The position numbers were made by a program, and so were the translations under genes. The notes beneath the pieces are model-generated. The model was not told where the DNA came from and ran no database searches. It was given only the letters and a program-made list of their open reading frames with translations. A DNA stretch of 64,000 nt from Monomorium pharaonis (Eukaryota; Arthropoda; Insecta; Hymenoptera; Formicidae): positions 14,884,983 to 14,948,982 of the forward strand of contig NC_050471.1 in NCBI RefSeq assembly GCF_013373865.1, given 5' to 3'. Shown piece by piece: positions 10,958-21,815 of the stretch (position 1 is its first letter; every line of letters starts with the position of its first letter).

Positions 10958-11379
10958 GTACACGCACCGGCAGAAATGGTGTCCCTCGGAGTCCAGCGCG
11001 GCGATCACCCACATACACGAAGCGCCGTACGTGTTACTAGGCGCGCGGTGAAGTGGAGACGCGGAGGAGCAAAAAAAGTGGCGATCGCGCCGCTGTTGCA
11101 TCCTTCACCAACGCTACACGCTCAAGAAGGATAGAGTTATGATGAGTAAGAAGACGTGATATTGATTCGCTGGTGTCCATATTTGTTTCACTTGCACTCA
11201 GTACTAATGACATCTTTCGCTTGAGTGCGAATAAAACTGATATTGGACACCAGCGAATCGGTATCACGTCTTTTCACTCATCATAACTCTATCCTTCTTA
11301 AGCGTTGGTGAAGGATGCAACACCGGCGCAATCCCCAATTTCTAAGCCGAGGGACACCATTTCTGCCGATGCGTGTACA
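10958..11379. mobile_element. Second copy of the GTACACGCACCGGCAG foldback
   Basis: Both tips carry GTACACGCACCGGCAGAAAT (or a one-base variant in inverse), and the arms contain the same AAGAAGGATAGAGTTATGAT block as 2912-3994. This copy is about 420 bp and its arms are more diverged and shorter. Confidence 0.8.
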
Positions 11380-11396
11380 CCCAATGATTGAGTGTT

Positions 11397-11554
11397 CCCA
11401 GCAAACACAAAGTTACATGTAACGTGCTTGTTAGTTGTAATTTCTCACTCAACAATGTAATTGTAATATAACACGTGTGTTATATTACAATTACATTGTT
11501 GAGTGGGAAATTACAACTAATAGGAACGTTACATGTAACTTGGTGTTTGGTGGG
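11397..11554. mobile_element. 158-bp near-perfect palindromic MITE
   Basis: CCCAGCAAACACAAAGTTAC at the left is mirrored by GTAACTTGGTGTTTGGTGGG at the right. The centre is TAACACGTGTGTTA. Almost the whole length is self-complementary. A near-identical copy lies at 61856-62013. Confidence 0.85.
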
Positions 11555-12480
11555 TTCATACCAAAATTTGGATTTAAATACTGAATATTTGAAAGTACAC
11601 TCTCAACATTTGGATATAACACTCAATAAATGAGTGTATACTTCCAACATAAAGTGTGAATACTGAAACGTTGGGGATGTACGCTCAACATCTATCGGTT
11701 GAAGGTATACACTCAATATTGAGTGTACATTCTCAAACATTGGATTAGAAAATGTTAAATAAAAACAAAAGCAAGAAAAGCAAGTTCAACCGAGATTAAA
11801 ATTAATCTGCATTGGTAGAAATGGACATAAAACGAATATCTAAAATAAACATTCAACTATAGAGTGTTCAACTGGTTTTGAATGTTAATTTGAGCATTAC
11901 TTTCAACTTGGATGTTTGCCATCTAATTGAGTGTTAATTTCAGTGTTATTCTTGAATTTAGGATTGACATTGAAATTAACACTCAAATTAGATTGCGAAC
12001 ATTCAAGTTGAGAGTAATAACACTCTAATTAAAAGTAAATTAAAAAGCGAACACTCAAGTTGAGTGTTTACACTGAATTGAGTGTTTAGCCCTTGTCCCA
12101 AATTATACTCAACTTGAGTATTTTTTTAAGTGTTATTTTTAGTGTTTTTCCGTAAGGGTTGCATGCTCTGAATTATACATTTGTGACCCAAACTGCTTTT
12201 ACAAGATGTTTTTTTGAGGTTAGAAGAAAATGAGCCAATTCAGCAATTCTGACTTTGGATTCAGCGGGTCAAAATATATAAAGATAGATTAGTCTGGTCC
12301 GCCGGACCAACATTAAAACAAAATTTTTTTTTAGGTTAGGAAATATGAGCTAACATTGTAATTCTGACCTTGGATTCGGATTCAACGGGTCAAAAATGTC
12401 AAAATACATAAGGATTGACTATGCTTTCACTAAAAAAGGCTTCCGGATACATGCCGCGTTCTGGTACAGTGTTGCGCCGA

Positions 12481-12535
12481 CATTTCGCAAACGTTGTAAT
12501 TTGCATCATCAGGGCTAGGAGCGTCGATATTGAGC
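12481..12535 (-). ncRNA. Hammerhead-ribozyme-like motif, arm 1
   Basis: On the minus strand the order is ATATC, a short hairpin (GAC...GCC), CTGATGA, a stem-loop GCAAA...TTTGC, then GAAA and TGT that could pair with ATA. This is the order of a type-I hammerhead with a very short stem III, as reported in Penelope-like elements. A T between CTGATGA and the second stem is unpaired and one stem-I pair is mismatched, so activity is doubtful. Confidence 0.35.
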
Positions 12536-12624
12536 TCTCTTGGATTCTAACCGTCTTTATATACCTCTTGTCTTGATGGTAGGGATGGGGATGAGGGGAG
12601 GAGGCGGAGTTGTTCGTCTAATAG

Positions 12625-13350
12625 TAGCATATGGGTCGGGAGCGGTGCACTTGCACACGGTTCAAATGGACACGGTGCTTTTGGACACGATATCTTGCGC
12701 ACGGTTCAAATGACCACGGTGCATTTGCGCACAGTGCATTTGCACACTGTGCATTTGGACACAAAAGAAATTTTATTAAAAATTTACACCAGTTACATGC
12801 ACACGTAAAATTTGGCCACCAGCTATTTGCACACGAAAAAATGCCCACCGTTCACTTGGACATGTAAAAGTTGCACACTATTCATTTGCACACCGCTCAC
12901 TCGCGCACCATTCACTTGCACATCGTTCACTTGCCCACCACTTATTTGCACAAGAAATGTGCACCGATCATTTGCATGTGGAAAGATGCACACCGATTAT
13001 TTGCACACTGAAAGATGTGCACCAATCACTTGCACACCGTTCATTTGCACACCGTTTATTTGCACACCGTTCAGTTGCACATCTTTCAGTTGCACATCGT
13101 TCAATCAAACGCATATTAAATATTCATACATTGTGATTGCGTTTGCAATGTGTGAATGGGTTAGCGACTTGGACGGGGTGGGTACGGGAGGGCGGCCAAA
13201 GGTCCCCCTTGCACCCTCCCCCCGTGTGTGTGTGTGTGTGTGTAAGCATTCACTGCACCACATGGGTTTGCAACTTAAATGGTGTGCAATTGAACGATGT
13301 GCAACTGAGCGATGTACAAATAAACGGTGTCCAAAAGAGTGAGTCCCAGA
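12625..13350. mobile_element. 15-bp-unit foldback element 1 with core
   Basis: The left arm consists of units such as TTTGCACACCGTTCA repeated every 15 bp with much variation. The core at about 13100-13290 is in inverse orientation relative to the other copies (GGTTAGCGACTTGGACGGGG, a (GT)n tract, CATGGGTTTGCAA). A short right arm ends GGTGTCCAAAAGAGTGAGTC. The left arm matches the arm of 35427-36921 almost unit by unit, including an AAAGAAATTTTATTAAAAAT island. Confidence 0.75.
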
Positions 13351-13611
13351 TGCGCACAGTAATAAATGGACACAGCAGGCTGAGTAAAACGGACACAGAC
13401 CAAACGAACACAGTAACAAACAGACATAGTGCGAAACGGACACGGACCAAATGCGCACAGATCAAACGGACACAGTAACAAACGGACATAGTAATAAACG
13501 GACACGGTAACAAACGGGCACAGTAATAAACGGACACAGTAACAAATGGACACAGTAACAAATGGACACAGACCAAATGCGCACAGACCAAATGCGCATG
13601 AACTTTCCCCA
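13350..13611. repeat. 15-bp array of a different unit (GGACACAGTAACAAAC)
   Basis: Units such as AACGGACACAGTAACAAACG recur at about 15-bp spacing. The same unit in inverse appears at about 33968-34000 (GTCCGTTTGTTACTGTGTCC). The sharp change of unit at CCAGATGCGCACAG marks a junction, and CCAGATGCGCAG also occurs at about 33642. Confidence 0.7.
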
Positions 13612-13652
13612 TCAGGACAAAAGGTATATAAAGACGGTTACAATTCAAGAGA

Positions 13653-13708
13653 ACTCAGTATCGGCGCTCCTAGCCCTCATGATGCAAACTGCAACGTTTG
13701 CGAAACGT
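13653..13708 (+). ncRNA. Hammerhead-like motif, arm 2 (core mutated)
   Basis: The plus-strand arm has GTATC, a perfect three-pair stem I (GGC...GCC), CTCATGA instead of CTGATGA, stem II GCAAA...TTTGC, then GAAAC. The G-to-C change hits the conserved CUGAUGA core, so this copy should be inactive. Confidence 0.3.
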
Positions 13709-13857
13709 CGGCGCAATGCTGTATCAAAACGCGGCATGTATCCGGAAGCCCTTTCTATTGGAAGCAACGTCAATGGCCGTGAAAGCTTTAAGTCTAAAAA
13801 GTATTGATTAGTCTGGTCCGCCGGACTAACCACTTTTTTTTGTGTACCTGTGTTATT

Positions 13858-14978
13858 TATGATGAGACATTAATCCTTAGAAAGTTTCAAATGCAGCCGG
13901 CTTTTTATTTTATTAGAGATATGGAGAGTCAAAGTTGCTAATTTTATCAACCTGCGTATTCGCTGTTTTAAAACAGCGTTGGAATGAAAAATTACATAAT
14001 AATAATAACTTAAATAAACATATTAGTAAGAATACTAGGCTGGTTCTAACTCGAGAGTTTCAAAGGGGGTGCGGGTATGCGTGGGAAACTTGTAGGCGCA
14101 GGTGGTGTCACGGCGGGTAGGGAGGATGTCACACTGGGCCCCCGGGAAGAACCGCTTATTAGAAGTAAATTGATATCTCGCTTATCAAACGTAAACTATT
14201 TTGGGGATGCCTTTGAAAACCCGATATTTTTATTAGGGGAATTGATATAAAAAATAATGCGTCACTGCGACCAATATTATCGAAATCTAAAAAGAAAACT
14301 TACTTCTTTGAAGTTGCTGACTTGTTATTGTGTTCAACTGGTATTTCGGATTAATTATTACTTTACTTTATGCTATTATAATTTATTACGATTAGCAGAT
14401 AGAATCTGATGCTAAAATAATTCAGAAGAAGATAGCAGATAGAATCTCATGCTAAACTAATTTAAAAAAAAAATTATAAATAATTAAGAATAAAATAATA
14501 AATAATATGTGAGCAGTTATGAAATATAAAGTATATAATAATTATAGTAGTTATGAATAAAAAAATTAAATAAATAAAAAACAAAAAAAATTAAGAAGTT
14601 AAAAGTGCAAGAAGAATAATTTTTACATTTTGCATAGCATAGCCCTACTAACTACTCTTTAATTAAAAACTATTACGTTTTATTATTATTATTACATGCT
14701 ACATAAACGTATATGCAATACATCATTTGATATTTAGTTAATTTCACAAAGAAATTGAATTAATGACCCTTTCCTAATTATAAGCTTTTTATACAATTTT
14801 CATATGAAAACGTAATTTGCAACCGCTATGTTGGATCTGTCATTTTGAATTAGATCACATATTTACATTTTATGAATATTTTACTTTGCAACTTTAAAAT
14901 AATGAAAAATATTCATAAAAGTATTTTTATGGAAAAATGTTCATATATAGTACTAAATAAAATAATTTTCATTTAGGA
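13858..14978. other. AT-rich non-coding sequence
   Basis: No gene. A repeat edge (TACTAGGCTGGTTCT) lies at about 14033 and a segment shared with 32824-32935 at 14148-14262. The rest is A+T-rich, with a duplicated GCAGATAGAATCT(G/C)ATGCTAA at about 14395 and 14433. Confidence 0.45.
14148..14262. repeat. Dispersed repeat, inverted relative to 32824-32935
   Basis: CCCGGGAAGAACC, a TTGGGGATGCCTTTG-type phrase and TTTTTATTAGGGG occur in the same order on the opposite strand at 32935-32824. Family unknown. Confidence 0.6.
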
Positions 14979-16186
14979 ATGGACAAACACACAGAAATTG
15001 ACATTGAAGAAGAAGGAAAAGGATCATCTGTAGTGTCGGATATAGCAGTGCAAACAAATTTATCACTCTCTTCAACAACCCCTCGAAAAAGAAAACTTTA
15101 GCAAAGAATAAAAATGTATGAAAAGAGAATATTGGATTTAGAATCTAAAGTTTAGCAAATCCAAGATGCTAAAATGGAAGATATTAAAATACGTTAGACG
15201 TGCTATTAGATAAATTTTATCCAAAAAACAACCAATTTTTTAAAAATTAAGCATGTCTTTTGGAACAAAGCGACAGGTTTTTGTGACTTTATTTTGTGAC
15301 AATACCTGAGAAGGAATTGTGACTTATTTAAGCAACAACGTTTAGCAATGTATTTTACGGGTTCCAAAGCATTTAAGAATCTATACGAATCTAAAATATT
15401 AAGTTTACCTTCTTGTAGCACTTTAAGAAATTTTATTCAATACTATTATATAGATTCAGGATTACAGAACAGTGTATTTGAAATATTGAAAATAAAAATT
15501 TATTAGACAAAATTAATAAATATTAGATATAATAATACTTTGCATAGATGAAATGTCGTTAATAAAGCATTTATCTTATAATATAACGCAAGACAAAATT
15601 ATAGGTTTCGAAGATACATTTTTTCATTCAGATGAATCTTCATTGTTACCTGCACAAAATGCAGCAGTTGTGATGGCCAGTCGTATCTGTCAATCATGGA
15701 AACAACTTTTAACTATTTTTTTTTTTTCATATTCTACAAACATAAGAGTTATTGCTAATAATAAAAGAAACAGTGCAAAATTTAAGAAACATTGGTGTAA
15801 AAGTCATTGGTTTAACTACTGATATGGATTCGATTTTTATAAATTGTCCCAAAAATTAAATATAAGTGTTCAAAAGTTATATTTTGAAATAGATAAAGAT
15901 AAAATATATTAAATTTTTGACCCACTTTATCTATTGAAAGCAATAAGAAACAATTTATTACGTCACAACTTTATAAATGGAGAATGCAATTATTTGAACA
16001 TTTACAACAATCAATTTCTATTAAATTTTTACTTATTAGAAGCCTAAACCAAGATTGTTTGGAAAATTTTTTTGGTGGTATTCGTTCTCAAAATGGAAAT
16101 GCTTATAATCCTACACCGATACAATTTTACTATGCATTTAAAAAACATTTTTCGGATAATTATTGTAAAGTTAATACTGGTAATTG

Positions 16187-17140
16187 ACCCCTATCAAGCT
16201 GCCCCCCCCCCACCACCATGCAAAAATAAAAAACCGAATAACGCAAAATTATGAATGATTTCGCGTAAAGGGGTTGCAGCTAAAAAATCGAAATGTACGT
16301 ATTTTGCGAGCTCTTAAATGGACAAACAATATTTAGTTATGAAGTAAATAGTCTGCGTGATTTTAAGTACAATTCTCTCTTGTGCTAGAGAGATTTAGAG
16401 TGATTTCGCGTAAAGGGATTGCAGCTAAAAACTTGAAACGTACGTATTTTGCAAGCTCTTAAATGGACAAACAATATTTAGTTATGAAGTAAATAGTTTG
16501 CATGATTTTAAGTACAGTTCTCTCTTGTGCTGGGGTGATTTAAAGCGATTTCTCGTAAAGGGGTTGCAGCTAAAAAATTGAAACGTACGTATTTTGCGAG
16601 CTTTTAAATGGACAAAAAATATTTAGTTATGAAGTAAATAGTCTACGTAATTTTAAGTACAGTCCTCTTCTGTACTTGAAAGGTTTGAAGAGATTTTATC
16701 GTAAAGTGGTTGCAACTCAAAGATCGGAATGTATGAATTGTAAGGGTTAATCTTTGGAATTTTGTACGTTACATTCTTAAGATAATTCTTAATAGGTTTT
16801 ATTATTTTTTCTAATATTTTTTTCGAGTTGCATTTGTTAGGGGGTTGTTTGGGGGTTTAAGGGATGAGTTCAATAATTTTAACTATCAGCTTAAAAGCTT
16901 ATAAAAAGCTCATAATTCTCCCGCAATGATCGATTCGGTATCTTAATTGTTAAGTGATTGGGGGGCTGAGTCGACGTCGACTCACCCCCCCCCTTCCCAC
17001 AAAAAATGTTAAATTCCTACTCAAAATAATGAGCTCAAAAATTTTAATTTGTGGCATGTAAAAGCTCATAAATAGCTCATAATTTTGGGTTATTCGTTTT
17101 TTTTATTTTTTGCATGGTAGGGGAGCCAGCTCGACAGGGG
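16187..17140. mobile_element. TIR insertion with 145-bp tandem repeats
   Basis: The insertion interrupts the P-type pseudogene. Tips ACCCCTATCAAGCTG and CAGCTCGACAGGGG are inverted, with a TTG on each side as a possible 3-bp duplication. Long C and G runs lie just inside (16200-16210, 16984-16993). It holds three full 145-bp repeats and no gene. Confidence 0.65.
16257..16760 (+). repeat. 145-bp tandem repeat, about 3.5 copies
   Basis: GATTTCGCGTAAAGG-type starts recur at 16257, 16402, 16547 and 16692, exactly 145 bp apart. Each unit carries TTGCAGCTAAAAA, TACGTATTTTGC and ACAATATTTAGTTATGAAG. The last unit is diverged. Confidence 0.85.
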
Positions 17141-17412
17141 TTGGTGTTTGCGCAGTTGATAAAAATACAATATTAACAAATTATAACATTTTTGTAGCTA
17201 ACAAAAATATAGAATTTCCAATAAGTACACAAAAAGAACTAATACCATTTAATGTGGAAAATTATAATTATCGCAATATGCCAGTAACCGAGGAAAATGT
17301 ATTTGTTTATATTTGTGGATACTTATTGCGTCTTTGTTTTTATTTATTTATTTTCATAAAACATTCTTGTGATACGTGTGCAATAGTAGCAGAAAAAATA
17401 ATAATCAAGAGA

Positions 17413-17710
17413 CACGGTAGTGTCTCGCGCCAAGTAAACGCGCAGCGCGAGACCACCGTACATTTACACGAGTACGCAATTTGCGAGCACCTGAGATTAT
17501 TAGATCTCAATAACGATTTAACCGATCGAGTTCTAACTAGGTTTAATCGAAAGCTTGGGTTTGATTTATAAAAAAAAAATGTTTTCATTTTTTTTCTGCG
17601 TGCTCTACGAGCGGAGATATAGTGACGCAAAGTCCAAAATGTAAATTTTTCATTTAAGATACGTCGTCGCTCTTTGTTGAGTACACGAATTTAACACGAG
17701 AGGGCTCTTC
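17413..17710. repeat. Unclassified dispersed element, copy 2 (short)
   Basis: CACGGTAGTGTCTCGCGCC at the start and the ATCTCAATAACGATTTAACC through GTTTGATTTATAA block match both ends of the copy at 7778-9790 with the middle missing. It abuts the broken P-type transposase. Confidence 0.5.
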
Positions 17711-18077
17711 TAAGACTTACCTGTGACAGTTTCTTATAAAATATATACTGCATATTGATATGATGATAAATCGCTGTCATTCGTGATATGATCTTGTGAT
17801 GATTTTGTAAGAGTAAAGAATAAATATTAAGTGATATATCTGTAAATCGGTTAATAATTTTTTATAAGAAATGTCGGTAATTATTTACAATTGGTACTTT
17901 TCCAAATTTTGATATTTTTTCATAACTTTCTTGACAAACAGCTTTGTTGTAACTCCGACAACGAAGGGCTCCGCCCCTCCCCCTGCACCCCCTCCCCATA
18001 ATATTTCCTAATCTAACCCAAACATTTAAAAGTCGCTATTTGGTTAATGTAAAAACATTGGAAACGTACAGCGTAGA

Positions 18078-18125
18078 AAGTCGCAAACCTATGTGGTATT
18101 GTACAAGCGTGGATGTCGTTTACTT
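18078..18125 (+). repeat. Fragment of the 15-bp-array core
   Basis: GCGTAGAAAGTCGCAAACCTATGTGG followed by TATTGTACAAGCGTGGA matches 33797-33845 closely. No array surrounds it here, so it is an isolated scrap of the core described at 29553-29735. Confidence 0.6.
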
Positions 18126-18172
18126 TACGTTTCATAAATACGATACATAATATCAGTGCCTTACGTAAATTC

Positions 18173-18222
18173 GCAAAGGATTATGTAGAGAACGCCCACG
18201 CGTTCTCTACATAATCCTTTGC
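18173..18222. repeat. Perfect hairpin, 23-bp arms
   Basis: GCAAAGGATTATGTAGAGAA plus CGC is followed by CCAC and the exact reverse complement. Function unknown. It could be a small MITE or a replication-generated palindrome. Confidence 0.75.
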
Positions 18223-18406
18223 AAATTTTTATGCTTTAAATTTTAAGAATAATAATATTTATTAAACTTTCGTCAATTTTAACTGTTAATATCTCTCTTT
18301 GCGGGGCAGAGCTTTTTTCTGCCAGATTCGTTCGTTTTGTGCGGTGAGGAATGAGCTCTCCTTAAGTATTACCAAAACGTTCTAGTGCAAATTAAAAAAG
18401 TATATA

Positions 18407-20263
18407 CACTGGCGCAAAAAAAAACGAAACAAAATTTTTGACCGATTTTTAGGCAATATTTAAAGTGATGCAACTTTGCGAAAAATCATCCAAATTACAT
18501 GTACTTTTTTTTAAATTAAAGGGCAAAGACTCTACTTTGAGAATCTCTACGCGAAAGTTTGATTTGTTAAGTGCGAATCTTTTGTATCGCATGAAAACCA
18601 AACATGTGTTTTTTAATTGAAAAAAGTAAAAGTTTGTTATCATTTTGCACAAGTTTCTCGTTAAAATCTTGCTAATATTAATTCAGATTCTGAAAGTTCA
18701 TTCTTTTCTAAGCAATTTAAAAGAAAATACACGTCGATACGATGTTTTTTGTTGATTGCACGCTAGTTTGAAATTTGCACTGCATTTTAAGGTATTTTAA
18801 CGAATAAATATGGTATTTTTTAAATATCATGAATTTTGAGTATCAATATGATATTGCACATTAATTTTATTCGTGTTTAACTCAATCATACCGCCGTCAT
18901 CAGAGTGACCCGATCTGCACCACGTGGAAAATGATGATCAGATTTTGTACATCATGTGGCCCTGAAAAGGCTGATTTTTTAAAATAAAATTTGAACTTTT
19001 ACTTTTTATGTATGAGTATGTTGTTATGAGTGACACACTCATAACGATAAAAAGGTGTCAGTAGCACGATGACGTAAGTCGGTCAGCTGCAGCAGTCAGC
19101 ATCGAGCGCATTGCGCGAGGTTTCGCGCAATCCGCTCGACAATTAGCGCAATGTTCCTTAGACAGCACTTGCTGTCTAAGCAATAATTTGGAATATTGAC
19201 CGATTTACGCCCTCACGCAATCCTCCCCTTCTTTCGATTCAACTACCGAATTATTGGATATATAAACCGGCGAAAGAAGGTGAAGAGCGGGTCAATCCGA
19301 AGTAGACAAACTAAGACAACACACGACACTCTGCTTTGCGGGGTCTTGTATCGCCGAGATAACTTATTGTAAATACACAACCACGACACTCTGCTTTGCG
19401 GGGTCGTGGACATCGAGCTCATAGACGCGACACTCTGCCTTGCGGGATCACGATCTATTCACTATAACTGAATACAAGAATAAAAGTGTTCAATACAAAT
19501 AACGGTGTAAGTGACGAAATACCTTCCTCGCGAGATCTCTGGCAGCGATCCCAAAATCGTACTCACAACGAGGGGTACAACAATGTGTATATGTATGTTT
19601 ACGTGTATGTGTGGGTTTATGAGTATAGATAAATGTGATCTTCTGTTGACTTCAGTGAAATTGGTGCATCAGCTATCCGTTATATTCAGATCAGGAAGTA
19701 CAAATTTCAAAGCCACATGATGTACAAAATCCGATCGTCATTCTCCACGTGGTGCAGATCGGGTCACTTTGATGACAGCGGTATGATTGAGTTCAACACG
19801 AATAAAATCAATGTGCAATATCATATTGATACTCAAAATTCATGATATTCAAAAATACCATATTTATTCGTTAAAATACCTTAAAATGCAGTGCAAATTT
19901 CAAACTAGCGTGCAATCAACAAAAAACATCGTATCGACGTGTATTTTCTTTTAAATTGCTTAGAAAAGAATGAACTTTCAGAATCTGAATTAATATTGGC
20001 AAGATTTTAACGAGAAACTTGTGCAAAATGATAACAAACTTTTACTTTTTTCAATTAAAAAACACATGTTTGGTTTTCATACGATACAAAAGGTTCGCAC
20101 TTAACAAATCAAACTTTCGCCTAGGGATTCTGAAAGTAGAGTGTTTGCCCTTTAAACTAAAAAAAGTACATATAATTTGGATGATTTTTCGCAAAGTTGC
20201 ATCACTTTGAAAATTGCCTAAAAATCGGTCAAAAATTTTGTTTCGTTTTTTTTTGCGCCAGTG
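18407..20263. mobile_element. Tc1/mariner-like element with about 530-bp TIRs
   Basis: Inverted tips CACTGGCGCAAAAAAAAACG and its mirror are flanked by TA on both sides (18405-06, 20264-65). The arms remain self-complementary for about 500 bp (18407-18960, 19735-20263). TA targets and this tip suit the Tc1/mariner superfamily. No transposase remains. A solo LTR sits in the short middle. Confidence 0.75.
19022..19582 (+). mobile_element. Solo LTR, 561 bp, ATGT duplication
   Basis: ATGT at 19018-19021 and 19583-19586 flanks a TG...CA block starting TGTTATGAGTGACACACTCA and ending GGGTACAACA. The 5' tip folds (TTATGAGTG/CACTCATAA). Inside, CACGACACTCTGCTTTGCGG recurs three times (19322-19440). 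A 4-bp duplication with TG/CA ends is typical of LTR retrotransposons. The strand is arbitrary, chosen from AATAAA-like words near 19480. Confidence 0.8.
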
Positions 20264-20627
20264 TATATGTATTTATTAAACTTTTATGTTAATAATTTTT
20301 TGTGTATAACTCAAAAACTAAGACCGAGCGGCGGTAACATGTATAGAGAAAAGTTGTTCAGAATGATGGCCTTGACAACATATGTATTTGAAGGTCATCA
20401 AAATCGGTGAGGAATTGCTAATGTAAATAATTACCAAATTATTTCGAAAAAATGGCCAAAAAAATTTGTAGATTACATATTTTTCGGGATCCCCCGATTG
20501 ATTATCGTGGTCGGAGTCACAACAAAGCTATTTACCAAGAAAAAATATCATCAAAAATATCAATTTATGAAAACATCAAAATTCGGAAAAGTACCAATTG
20601 TAAATAATTACCGTAATATTTATTATA

Positions 20628-21722
20628 CAGGGTGTCTGGTATTTTTTTATGGGATGTTTATGAGCAGGTAGAGCGCACGAAACTGAACAGAAAAGTCCTT
20701 ACCGTTTTTCCATTTTCGCAATAGTTAACAAGTTAGTGACTTGTAAAATTTTCTGTATTAGCCCGGCCTACCGGCAAATGCAAGCGTGCTGAGCGCCCGG
20801 CCGCGGCGGCCGCCCCTCCCCAGCGCTTGAACCTTGAGATTGCTAGGCGCACGGGGGGAGTTGTTACAACAAGCGACAATGGCTACGCACAAGCGACGCG
20901 TAACGCTAAATTCTCCATTTGAGTTATGATAGTTCCTTACGTTTTTTAATGAAAATAAAATGTTCTAACGACAAAAAGTATGTGTGTACGTGTACATACA
21001 TGTGTACAAAAAATATCAGTTTTAATGCTTAAAGAAGTGATTACTAAATTTATTTTTTTAATAAATAACAATTATTTTTAATAAAAAATATTTTTTTGAT
21101 GATAGTCTTAAACGTCGTAAACGGTCATTATAAATTTTAAAAGAAGCTGTTATCATATGCTCGAAACAAAATTTATGCTTCTTCAAAAAACATTAGAAAA
21201 TTTTATCGATTAAAATGGAAATGACAACCAAATAAAATGTTTGTTTCAACTTTATATTCTTAATTAAAAATTGAATAACTAGGATATTTATATTTTTAAT
21301 AAAATTAATCCTTGTACATACATACGCGAGCTAAAGAATAATCACTTCGTGACAGGAAAATGATTATGCCTTAGTTCCGCGATTTTATATCACTATTACT
21401 ATTTACGCTGATTACTATACACGTACACGTAAAAAATATGATTCTAGTTTAAAAAAAATCAATTATTTACTTTTAATTGTATTTTTTTAAATAATTATTT
21501 TATCTTTAATGACTGAAAAGAGTATTCTGTTGATAATAAACACCACACTTTACATAAAACAAATAATGTTTAACATTTTTGCGTATGTACACACACATAC
21601 ACACACACACACACACACACAAATTACACACAAATTACAAACCAATTCTTGAATTAAGGAATAATCATTTTCCTGTCACAAAGTGATTATTCTTTAGCTC
21701 GTGTATGTATGTATCCCCCCCT

Positions 21723-21815
<93 letters not shown>

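Larger units (their letters stand above)
10803..12158. mobile_element. TIR element made of about 21-bp dyad repeats
   Basis: Ends CCCTTACAGAAAAAACACT (10803) and AGTGTTTTTCCGTAAGGG (12158) are inverted. The arms are chains of about 20-21-bp units such as TTGAGTGTTTATACTCGAAC, each itself a small dyad (GAGTGT...ACTC). A foldback (10958-11379) and a hairpin MITE (11397-11554) have inserted into it. No open frame of note. Superfamily unknown. Confidence 0.7.
12421..13803. mobile_element. Inverted-repeat insertion, possibly Penelope-like ends
   Basis: About 150-bp arms (12427-12585 and 13612-13775) are reverse complements sharing GGCTTCCGGATACATGCCGC, the CGCCGACATTTCGCAAACG / CGTTTGCGAAACGTCGGCG block and TCTTTATATACCT. 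The 15-bp arrays lie between the arms. The GAAACGTCGG-type wording and hammerhead-like folds recall the terminal repeats of Penelope-like elements, but no RT or GIY-YIG frame is present. Confidence 0.55.
12170..13857 (-). mobile_element. CACAGGCACACA MITE, split by a 1.4-kb insertion
   Basis: 12170-12420 is the reverse complement of about 35846-36095, and 13805-13857 (GATTAGTCTGGTCCGCCGGA through CACTTTTTTTTGTGTACCTG) is the missing end. Between them, from about 12421 to 13803, lies unrelated inserted DNA. The outer tip near 12160 has been lost next to the element ending at 12158. Confidence 0.75.
14979..17400 (+). pseudogene. Second P-element/THAP9-type transposase, heavily broken
   Basis: An ATG at 14979 just after a TTTAG acceptor begins MDKHTEIDIEEEG. 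Pieces then give a coiled coil, LAMYFTGSKAFKNLYES, the RNase-H-like block MSLIKHLSYNITQDKIIGFE with PAQNAAVVMASRICQSWKQ, then DCLENFFGGIRSQNGNAYNP with TPIQFYYAFKKHFSDNY. After an insertion (16187-17140) it ends with NMPVTEENVFVYICGYLLR and HSCDTC. These are the successive conserved parts of P-superfamily/THAP9 transposases. TAG and TAA stops (for example about 15100) and frameshifts destroy it. It is much more diverged than the copy at 848-2727 and is a different lineage. The THAP domain is not visible. Confidence 0.82.
17873..20613. repeat. Outer inverted repeat around the mariner-like element
   Basis: About 120 bp at 17873-17990 (GTAATTATTTACAATTGGTA, AGCTTTGTTGTAACTCCGAC) is mirrored at about 20490-20613. 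The arms enclose 18407-20263, which suggests that element entered an older inverted-repeat sequence. Only the arms are the repeat; the middle is listed separately. Confidence 0.6.

Noticed and set aside
12812..13648. Open frames of 110-176 codons with THLHxT/CARLLPC-type repeats
   Set aside because: The same 15-bp periodicity artefact, crossing the non-coding core.
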